Shown piece after piece: positions 8,839-15,357 of a stretch of 60,485 bases of DNA. The position numbers and the translations under genes were made by a program. The notes below the pieces were generated by a model, which worked only from the letters and a program-made list of their open reading frames with translations, was not told the origin of the DNA and did no database searches. Location of the stretch: positions 1 to 60,485 of the forward strand of contig CAYGZA010000006.1 in assembly GCA_964354135.1 (NCBI GenBank), read 5' to 3'. This DNA comes from CAYGZA01 sp964354135. Its GTDB lineage: Bacteria > Planctomycetota > Planctomycetia > Pirellulales > Thermoguttaceae. Position 1 is the stretch's first letter. Each line of letters opens with the position of its first letter.

Positions 8839-9819
8839 TTACCATCGCAGGTTGGCGCGAGGCTCTTGCGGATAGCGCTGGTCGATTTGGCGCAGCGCCT
8901 GTTTGGCCGCGTCATCCAGTTGCTTGGGGAGGACGATCTGCACCTCGGCGATCAGATCGCCGGGCGGCCCGCTCTTGAGGATGACGCCGTGCCCCTTCAC
9001 GCGAAGCTTGGTGCCGCTGGAGGCCCCGGCGGGAACGTGCAAGGCGACGGTCCCTCGGGGAGTAGGGATATCGATTTTCGCCCCGTCAGCCGCTTCACCG
9101 AGGGTCACCGGCACGCGGAGGTGGAGGTTGTTCCCGCGGCGCTGGAAGAACGGGTGGGGCTCGACGTGGACGGTGAGGATGATGTCGCCCGGCGAGCCGC
9201 CCTTCCGGGCCGATTCCCCTTGGCCGTGAAGGCGGAGCCTCTTGCCGTCTTCAATGCCGGCGGGGACCTTGACGGAGATCGTCTCCACCTGTGCCGGCCC
9301 ACGGTTGACCGCCAATTGCACCTCTCCGCCGAGGACGGCCGTGGCGAAGGGAACGGCGATTTCCTGGACGAGGTCCGCGCCGCGGCGGGCCCGGCCGCCG
9401 GCGGTCTTGCGCGTCCCGGAAGCCGCCCGGCGGAATTGCTCGAACACGCCTGCAAACCCGCCCCCCGGCTCCGCCCCGTATCGCTCGCCGAAGAACTGGC
9501 TGAAATCGACGTCCTCGAAGCCGCTCCCGCCGAATCCGGTCCAGGTTTCCGCCCCGGGTCCGGTCCGCCACGTCCCGCCGCGGGGCCCGGCGCCCATCGT
9601 CTCAAACGAGCTGCCGTAGCGGTCGTACATTTCCCGCTTCTGCGGGTCGTTCAGGACGTCGAAGGCCGCCTGGATCTTCTGGAACTTCTTCTTGGCCGTC
9701 TTGTCGCCGGGATTCATGTCGGGGTGGTATTTCCGCGCAAGGTCGCGGTAGGCCTTCTGGATGTCGGCCTGAGAGGCGTTCCTCGGCACCCCCAGAACTT
9801 GGTAATAGTCCTCGGCCAT
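8839..9819 (-). CDS. DnaJ-family co-chaperone, CbpA type
   Basis: A 326-aa class B Hsp40. The J-domain occupies residues about 4-68 with the HPD motif (ARKYHPDMNPGD) that stimulates DnaK ATPase. A Gly/Phe-rich linker follows (GGSGFEDVDFSQFFGERYG), then the two C-terminal beta-barrel substrate-binding domains from about residue 140 (DLVQEIAVPFATAVLGGEV, VPAGIEDGKRLRLHGQG, PGDIILTVHVEPHPFFQRRG). The cysteine-rich zinc finger of DnaJ is absent, which makes it CbpA/DjlA-like. It ends 4 bases before rnpA, so dnaJ-like, rnpA and yidD probably form one transcript. A divergent gene starts on the other strand at 9983. Confidence 0.93.
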   Translation of the reverse strand: MAEDYYQVLGVPRNASQADIQKAYRDLARKYHPDMNPGDKTAKKKFQKIQAAFDVLNDPQKREMYDRYGSSFETMGAGPRGGTWRTGPGAETWTGFGGSGFEDVDFSQFFGERYGAEPGGGFAGVFEQFRRAASGTRKTAGGRARRGADLVQEIAVPFATAVLGGEVQLAVNRGPAQVETISVKVPAGIEDGKRLRLHGQGESARKGGSPGDIILTVHVEPHPFFQRRGNNLHLRVPVTLGEAADGAKIDIPTPRGTVALHVPAGASSGTKLRVKGHGVILKSGPPGDLIAEVQIVLPKQLDDAAKQALRQIDQRYPQEPRANLRW

Positions 9820-9982
9820 GACCTTCCCTACGTCCGCCCGGCGTGTCCGGAAACGCAGCAGCTACGGGATTCCGCTACCCATTCTAAGTGGGTGTCTGCA
9901 CCGGGAGAAGTGGGACGGGTGTGCTACAGTTGTCATATTCCGGCGTGAGCGGAGTGCGGATACCGCGGGGGGGGCTTCACCG

Positions 9983-11557
9983 ATGGCGTCAACGGGTGAA
10001 CTGCGACGATTGCGCGGGGGCGCGTGCGGAACGGCCGGGTCGCCGCTCCGGGCGGGCTGTTTGGCCATCGCGGCCCTCTGGTGTTGCGGGCCGGCAAGGG
10101 CGGCCGAGGGAACGCTGGAGCTCCAGGTCGTGGACCAGCAGACCGGCAAGCCGGTCGCTTGCCGGATGCACCTGAAAAGCGCGGCGGGAAAGCCGCGGAT
10201 CCCCAAGAAAACCCCCTCTTGGGACGACCATTTCCTCGTGCCCGGCAAGGTCGCCCTTGCCCTGCCGCTCGGCAATTACACCTTTGAGATGGAACGAGGC
10301 CCCGAGTACAGCGTGATGAGCGGCCATTTCACGATCAACCGCTTCGCCGACGACAGCAAGCGGGTGGAACTCCGGCGGCACGTGGACATGTCGGCCGAAG
10401 GCTGGTGGTCGGGCGACCTCGACGTCCGCCGCCCGCCGGCAGACGCTCCACTGCTCATGGAGGCCGAAGACCTGCACGTGCTGCCGCTCTGCACGTGGTG
10501 GAACGGGCGGAGCCAGTGGCCGGCCGGCCGGCCCCCGCGGGAAGTCCTGACGCGATTCGAGGAGAACCGTTTCTGCCATCTGATGGCCGGGCAGCAGGCG
10601 CGGGCCGGCGGGACCTTGCTCTACTTCAACCTGCCCACCCCGCTCTCGCTCGGGCCTCCCGATGCGGAGTATCCTCCCACGACGCAATACCTCGCCGAAG
10701 TCCGAAAACATCCGCACGCGTGGATCGACGCGACTCGGCCCTACTGGTGGGATCTCCCCATGCTCGTGGCCCACGGCCAGGTGGATTCCATTGAGCTGGC
10801 CCACGGCGACATGTGCCGCGGCACGATGCTCCCCGACCAGCCGGGCGGCAAGCCGCGCGACCCGAAACGATATGCCCACGTCCGCGGGATCGCCCAGTGG
10901 TCGCACGACATCTACTTCCACTTGCTCAACTGCGGCCTGCGGATCCCGCCCAGCGCCGGGAGCGGATCGGGGGTGAGCCCCAATCCGGCCGGCTACAACC
11001 GCGTTTACGTCCACGTCGACGGGGATTTCACCTATGAGAAATGGTGGGAGAGCTTCCGCGCGGGCCGCGTGACGGTGACCAACGGGCCGCTCTTGCGGCC
11101 GAAGGTCGACGGCCAACTGCCGGGCCACGTCTTCCAGGTGGAGAAGGGCCGTCCGGTGGAGCTCGAGATCGCCCTGACCCTCTCCACCAGGGAGCCGATC
11201 ACCTACCTGGAGATCGTCAAGAACGGCCGGATCGAGCAGGAGGTCCGCTTCGACGATTACCGCCAGGGAGGCCGGCTCCCCAAGCTGCGGTTCGACGAGA
11301 GCGGCTGGTTTCTGCTCAGGGTCGTGACCGACCTGCCCAAGACCTACCGCTTTGCCATGACCGGCCCGTACTACGTGGAGATGGGGTACGGGCCGCGGAT
11401 CAGCAAGCGCTCCGCCCAGTTCTTCCTCGACTGGGTGATGGAGCGGGCCCGGCAGATCCAGCTCGACGACCTGGACCAACGGGCCGAAGTGCTCCAGTCC
11501 CACCGCAAGGCTCGGGATTTCTGGAAGGACCTTCTGTCCAAGGCAAACTCGGAGTAG
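9983..11557 (+). CDS. Secreted CehA/McbA-type protein with degenerate metal site
   Basis: A 524-aa protein starting at the ATG at 9983, with a signal peptide (CLAIAALWCCGPARAAEG). A carboxypeptidase-regulatory-like beta domain follows (LELQVVDQQTGKPVACRMHL). The core resembles the CehA/McbA branch of the PHP-type metallohydrolases (AEGWWSGDLDVRRPPADAP, LMEAEDLHVLPLCTWW, IELAHGDMC). In the family the position after GD normally reads THxH and supplies metal ligands; here it is LDVR, so both histidines are missing. It may be a non-catalytic member or use other ligands. The C-terminal part is a beta-rich domain followed by a helical tail. It is transcribed alone, divergent from the dnaJ-like gene. 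Substrate is unknown. Confidence 0.7.
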   Translation: MASTGELRRLRGGACGTAGSPLRAGCLAIAALWCCGPARAAEGTLELQVVDQQTGKPVACRMHLKSAAGKPRIPKKTPSWDDHFLVPGKVALALPLGNYTFEMERGPEYSVMSGHFTINRFADDSKRVELRRHVDMSAEGWWSGDLDVRRPPADAPLLMEAEDLHVLPLCTWWNGRSQWPAGRPPREVLTRFEENRFCHLMAGQQARAGGTLLYFNLPTPLSLGPPDAEYPPTTQYLAEVRKHPHAWIDATRPYWWDLPMLVAHGQVDSIELAHGDMCRGTMLPDQPGGKPRDPKRYAHVRGIAQWSHDIYFHLLNCGLRIPPSAGSGSGVSPNPAGYNRVYVHVDGDFTYEKWWESFRAGRVTVTNGPLLRPKVDGQLPGHVFQVEKGRPVELEIALTLSTREPITYLEIVKNGRIEQEVRFDDYRQGGRLPKLRFDESGWFLLRVVTDLPKTYRFAMTGPYYVEMGYGPRISKRSAQFFLDWVMERARQIQLDDLDQRAEVLQSHRKARDFWKDLLSKANSE

Positions 11558-11638
11558 CACCATCCCCGCCCGCTCAAGGTAGCGGCATCCTGGCCCGTCT
11601 GGATGCTCAGCCGTGACGCGGATTCACGCAACGCGCCC

Positions 11639-11803
11639 CTATTTCTTTGGCGGTGGAGGCGGCGGGGGTTCCGGCTTCGCGCTACTCGCCGGTCCATTGT
11701 AACCGTGCGTCACGAGACCATTGTTTGGCGTTGGACCGCTTGGCCCGGGCCGTTCATGACCCCGAGGTCGATTCGGGGCTGGCTGAGGAGCTTTGCTTCC
11801 CAT
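11639..11803 (-). CDS. Proline-rich 54-aa micro-ORF overlapping DUF6338 gene
   Basis: A short ORF with an excellent ribosome binding site: AAAGGAGAACGATC immediately precedes its ATG at 11803. The product starts MGSKAPQPAPNRPRGHE, has a central VTHGYNGP motif, and ends in seven prolines plus KK. Its first 50 bases overlap, in another frame, the last codons of the DUF6338 gene (stop at 11754), so it is probably translated by coupling. Composition is Pro/Gly/Lys-rich with no membrane segment; a disordered peptide is expected. The spacing of the Shine-Dalgarno, the same-strand overlap and the clean stop argue for a real gene. I do not know its function, but the arrangement suggests a partner of the membrane protein upstream. 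Confidence 0.6.
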   Translation of the reverse strand: MGSKAPQPAPNRPRGHERPGPSGPTPNNGLVTHGYNGPASSAKPEPPPPPPPKK

Positions 11804-12473
11804 GATCGTTCTCCTTTGACTGTAGTTCGATGAGGGTGCTGTCGGCCCTCTTGAGTTCTTCGGGCTGCGCGAGCACTTCCTCGGGACATTTCAGAAACTC
11901 GACCATTTCGACCGCGGTTGCTGGGATCAGCAAGTTCGCCACCCGGTGGACGGGTGCGCGCGTTCCATCGTCAAGCAGCCATTCGGGTTGGTCGATCAGA
12001 AAATGGCCGGAATCAGGTTGATCGGGCCATTCCTCCGGCCAACCGTAGAGACGCCGACCACCGGAAAGGTGCAAAACGACCCACCGCCTCTGCCGGCAGA
12101 AAGCACTGAACCACTCCGATGGGAACGATGTGCGGGACGTGATGTGGTGTCGACGCATCCAACCGTGGAGTCGATCGCTGTTGGCGTAACAGGCGAACAG
12201 CAATCCAAGGCACAGGGCCAGCAGCACGGACCAAAGCAGGCGCAACTCGTCCGACCAGATGCCAAAGGCTACAATGTTACCCAGGGCAAGCAGGACGAAT
12301 TGAAGCGCGGCCGTGATCGCCTGAACGATCGCCGTGAAGATAAGTGCCTGGACAACGCGCTCGAACGATGAGATCTTCGGATGTGCGGTCAGGCCGTAGA
12401 AAACCCACGCCGCCACAAACCCGGGCAGAAGAGCGTACAGAAGTCTCAATAGGTCGGAGGAAACACCTTCCAT
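11754..12473 (-). CDS. DUF6338-family membrane protein
   Basis: A 239-aa protein with N-terminal hydrophobic segments at about 8-28, 38-60, 65-85 and 90-105 (LYALLPGFVAAWVFYGL, VLLALGNIVAFGIW, LWSVLLALCLGLLFACY). A cytoplasmic part follows with RWVVLHLSGGRRLYGWPEEW, typical of DUF6338 proteins, and ends in a charged, Ser-rich tail. A strong Shine-Dalgarno (GAGGAGGGAGCG) precedes the ATG at 12473. Role is unknown; DUF6338 genes occur in accessory and phage-defence-like settings in some genomes, which I recall and did not verify. It is followed by the overlapping proline-rich micro-ORF. Confidence 0.7.
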   Translation of the reverse strand: MEGVSSDLLRLLYALLPGFVAAWVFYGLTAHPKISSFERVVQALIFTAIVQAITAALQFVLLALGNIVAFGIWSDELRLLWSVLLALCLGLLFACYANSDRLHGWMRRHHITSRTSFPSEWFSAFCRQRRWVVLHLSGGRRLYGWPEEWPDQPDSGHFLIDQPEWLLDDGTRAPVHRVANLLIPATAVEMVEFLKCPEEVLAQPEELKRADSTLIELQSKENDHGKQSSSASPESTSGS

Positions 12474-12587
12474 CGCTCCCTCCTCGGTGAACAGTATCGT
12501 CCTGAATCGACAGAGTATCCTAGCACGTGAGTGCTTCTATGTGTAGGGCACGATTCCGGCCGGTTTTGGTGCGGCAAGCAAGTGGCG

Positions 12588-12658
12588 CTCACGCCAAGTA
12601 TTAGGACGCAGGTGTCAAGACGTTGCAGAGAGCTTGCCTCGTGACACCTTGGCGTGAG
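12588..12658. repeat. Inverted repeat with interrupted left arm
   Basis: The right arm TGACACCTTGGCGTGAG (12642-12658) is matched on the left by CTCACGCCAAG (12588-12598) and AGGTGTCA (12610-12617). The left arm is the exact reverse complement except for extra bases in its middle. The structure sits 45 bases before the queD-like start. It may be a small mobile repeat with a later insertion in one arm, or a hairpin in the leader. Confidence 0.5.
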
Positions 12659-12702
12659 GCACGCTCCCCGACGACTCCCTCGTACCCGCAGGATTGCTTC
12701 CC

Positions 12703-13191
12703 ATGGAACGCTACTCCGTCCGCATCGCGAACGACAGTCTGGTCTTCAGTGCCTGCCATTTCATCACGTTGGCCGGCGGCGTGTGCGAGCGGCTTCACGG
12801 GCACAACTATCGGGTGGCGGCGGAAGTCCACGGGCCGCTCGACGAGAGCCACTGCGTCGTCGATTTCACGGTGCTCCGGGACGCGCTGCGCTCGGTCCTC
12901 GAAGAGATGGATCACCGCGTGCTGCTGCCGAGGGAGCACCCCCGGATTCGCGTGACGGCCGACGAGAGGGAGGTAGTGGTCACGTTTGAGGACCGCCGCT
13001 GGGTGTTCCCGCGCGGCGACTGCGCTGTGCTGCCCGTCCCCAACACGACGGCGGAATCGCTGGGCCGTCACATCGGGCGGCGATTGCGCGACGAGTTGTA
13101 CGCCCGGACCGGCTGCCGCTTCCCCCGGGTGCGGATCGAGGTGGAAGAGTGTTTCGGGCAGTCCGCCGTCTGGGAGCTGACCGAGGAGTGA
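12703..13191 (+). CDS. 6-pyruvoyl-tetrahydropterin synthase / QueD family protein
   Basis: A 162-aa protein of the QueD/PTPS fold, which converts dihydroneopterin triphosphate to a pyruvoyl- or carboxy-tetrahydropterin. Zinc-ligand and catalytic motifs are present: FSACHF with the first His, and GVCERLHGHNYRV with catalytic Cys and the HxH pair. The downstream DESHCVVDFTVLRDAL and a late Glu in RIEVEECFG fit the family. I use the ATG at 12703, with GCAGGA nine bases upstream, over a TTG at 12694. No queC, queE or folE is adjacent, so queuosine versus another pterin role stays open. A 25-residue insert (RIRVTADEREVVVTFEDRRW) marks the QueD-like variant. Confidence 0.85.
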   Translation: MERYSVRIANDSLVFSACHFITLAGGVCERLHGHNYRVAAEVHGPLDESHCVVDFTVLRDALRSVLEEMDHRVLLPREHPRIRVTADEREVVVTFEDRRWVFPRGDCAVLPVPNTTAESLGRHIGRRLRDELYARTGCRFPRVRIEVEECFGQSAVWELTEE

Positions 13192-13513
13192 TTGGCCTGT
13201 GATCTTGGCCTTTCGGGATCGCCCAAGGGCCGTTTGGAGACGAGAAACGGACCGCGAGATACCGCTTGAAAGGGGGATTCTTCCCCCGTCGCCGTTCTTG
13301 TAACCGGCGTCGCCGGCCGGGAGGCTCGTGCCTCATTGGAAAAGGGCTCAGCTTCTTTTGGGGGGGACGGTTTGACCTTCGCGAACCGGAACCTAACCTT
13401 CCGTTGGATGGGGTTGAAGACCTGACTCAAGCCTCCTCGGCGTCCTGAGGGGACCTGAGTGTCCGTCGCCTAGCGAGCAGCATTTCCCTGGTGGAGGGCT
13501 AACGGTTACCGTC
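13192..13513. other. Intergenic gap, nothing coding seen
   Basis: This 322-base gap between the queD-like gene and cheX holds only short GC-rich palindromes (for example GGGGGATTCTTCCCCC near 13275) that could end the upstream transcript, and poly-G tracts. I see no ORF with protein-like composition and no convincing sigma-70 promoter. Confidence 0.5.
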
Positions 13514-13990
13514 ATGCGCGTCGAGCACATTAACCCGTTCATCAGCTCCTTGAAGAATGCCTTTCGGACCATGCTCGGCTGCGAGGCCCGCCGCGGGCAG
13601 CTCGTTCTGAAGCGCGACGCCCGGACCGAGCACTTCATTAGCGGCGTCATCGGATTGTCGGGCAAGGCCGTGGGGACCGTGGTCGTGAGCTTCTCCAAAG
13701 AGCTTGCCCTCAAGGCGGCCTCCGCGATGCTGATGGCTGAGGCCACCGAGGTCAACGACGACGTGCTCGATGCCGTCGGGGAGCTGACCAACATGGTGGC
13801 GGGTCGGGCGAAATCGACACTGGAAGAATACGAGATGATGGTGAGCCTTCCCAACGTGATCACCGGGTACGGCCACGAAGTTCATTTCCCGTCCAACGTC
13901 ACACCGATCTCCATCTCGTTTGAGACCGACTGGGGGCCTCTGGCCCTCGAGGTCGGCTTGGTTCCCGTGCCCGAGGAAGTCCCCACTTGA
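13514..13990 (+). CDS. cheX: CheX-type chemotaxis phosphatase
   Basis: A 158-aa protein of the CheC/CheX/FliY phosphatase family, which removes phosphate from CheY-P to tune the flagellar motor. It has the single conserved Glu/Asn helix (DDVLDAVGELTNMVAGRAKS) characteristic of CheX; CheC and FliY have two. The central GVIGLSGKAVGTVVVSFSKE strand region and the end ITGYGHEVHFPSNVTPISI fit the fold. fliG follows 199 bases downstream on the same strand, supporting a motility role. No cheY or cheA is visible nearby. Confidence 0.88.
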   Translation: MRVEHINPFISSLKNAFRTMLGCEARRGQLVLKRDARTEHFISGVIGLSGKAVGTVVVSFSKELALKAASAMLMAEATEVNDDVLDAVGELTNMVAGRAKSTLEEYEMMVSLPNVITGYGHEVHFPSNVTPISISFETDWGPLALEVGLVPVPEEVPT

Positions 13991-14189
13991 TGCGGCGTGG
14001 GCCGGGACGGGCTCCGCGTCCGCCGGGTGGGCATGAGAATTCAAGTTTGGGCGATGGGCCTGCCGATTACGGCCGACGGGCGTCCCACGGGGGCCCACGG
14101 CCAGGCGCCTTAAGATAGGCATCTTGGGTATTATTGAGAGGCTTCCTGGAGCCTCGTCTTGAAGACCGTCGCTCGGAGAGCTCCGTCCC

Positions 14190-15188
14190 ATGGCCGCTAG
14201 CGACCTTCGCAAGGCCGCCATCCTGCTGATGAGCTTGCCCCAGAAAGAGGCCGGGCATCTGTTGGGCAAGCTGGACCCGAGGCAGGTGGAGGCCGTCTCC
14301 ATCGAGATCGCCAAATTGGGCGCCGTGGCGGCGGAAGAGCAGGAGCACGTCATCCACGACTTCGCCAATGCCAGTCCCACCGGACTCACCGGGGAGACGG
14401 GCGGGCTGAGCGTCGCGAAGAACCTCTTGGAGCAGGCGCTGGGCAAGGGCGCCAGCGCCGCGCTGGACAGCGTTCGCCAGTCGATCGAGGCCCTCCCCTT
14501 CGGCTTCCTTCAGAAGGTCGACGCGCAGAACCTGCTCACCTTCGTCATCGACGAGCATCCGCAGACGATTGCCCTGATCCTCTCCCACGTGCCGCCCTCT
14601 CAGGCGGCGGCGATCATCGGCGGGCTCCCGGTCGAGCGGCAGCTTTCCGTCGTCCGCCGCATCGCCACCATGGGGCAAACCAGCCCGGAGATCATCCACG
14701 AAGTCGAAAAAGGTCTGGAAAACCGGATGTCCAGCGTGATGAGCCAACAGTTCGAGAACGCCGGCGGCGTGGCCGCAGTGGCGGAGATCCTCAACGTCGT
14801 CGACCGGGCCACCGAGCGGAGCCTGCTGGAGAACCTGGCCCAGGAGGACCCCGAGCTGGTGGAAGAAATCCGCCGCCTGATGTTCGTCTTCGAGGACCTC
14901 AACAAGTTCACCGCGCGCGACATCCAGGAGATCCTCAAGCACGTCGAGACGGCGCAGTGGGCCATGGCGCTGAAGGGCGCGAGCGAGGAGCTGAAGCAGA
15001 AGATCCTCAGCAACATGTCGAAGCGGGCGGCCGCCTCGCTGCTGGAAGAAATGGACTACCTCGGCCCGGTCCGGGCGTCCAACGTGGAACAGGTCCAGCA
15101 GCAGATCGTCGACATCATTCGCCGCCTGGAAGACGGCGGGATCATCACCATCCACGGCAACGAAGAAGAAGAACGGTTCATTCAGTAG
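14190..15188 (+). CDS. fliG: Flagellar motor switch protein FliG
   Basis: A 332-aa C-ring protein that couples the stator to the rotor. The N-terminal domain binds FliF (ASDLRKAAILLMSLPQKEAG). The middle domain has the hallmark EHPQTIALILSHVPPSQAA (FliM binding), and the C-terminal torque domain holds charged residues on the ERSLLENLAQEDPELVEEIR and FVFEDLNKFTARDIQEIL helices. Length and domain order are canonical. It stands apart from other fli genes in this window; only cheX is near. The upstream 199 bases carry no clear Shine-Dalgarno. Confidence 0.96.
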   Translation: MAASDLRKAAILLMSLPQKEAGHLLGKLDPRQVEAVSIEIAKLGAVAAEEQEHVIHDFANASPTGLTGETGGLSVAKNLLEQALGKGASAALDSVRQSIEALPFGFLQKVDAQNLLTFVIDEHPQTIALILSHVPPSQAAAIIGGLPVERQLSVVRRIATMGQTSPEIIHEVEKGLENRMSSVMSQQFENAGGVAAVAEILNVVDRATERSLLENLAQEDPELVEEIRRLMFVFEDLNKFTARDIQEILKHVETAQWAMALKGASEELKQKILSNMSKRAAASLLEEMDYLGPVRASNVEQVQQQIVDIIRRLEDGGIITIHGNEEEERFIQ

Positions 15189-15193
15189 GGGCG

Positions 15194-15276
15194 AGGGACG
15201 AGAGACGAGGGGCGAGGGGCGAGACTGCCGCCCTTCACCCACATCCCTCATCTCTCGCCCCTCGCCTCTCGTCCCT
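15194..15276. repeat. Long imperfect inverted repeat between fliG and mutS
   Basis: The left arm (15194-15224, AGGGACGAGAGACGAGG then GGCGAGGGGCGAGA) pairs with the right arm (15253-15276, TCTCGCCCCTCGCC then TCTCGTCCCT); the left arm carries an extra copy of a GCGAGGG unit. It begins 6 bases after the fliG stop, so it probably terminates fliG. Short CTCCTTCATCC direct repeats follow at 15278-15305. Confidence 0.7.
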
Positions 15277-15357
15277 GCTCCTTCATCCCTCCTCCTTCAT
15301 CCTTCCCCTGCTCTCCGCCCCTTCCGAAGCCGTCGCGCGCTCTGCTACTATGGCGGC

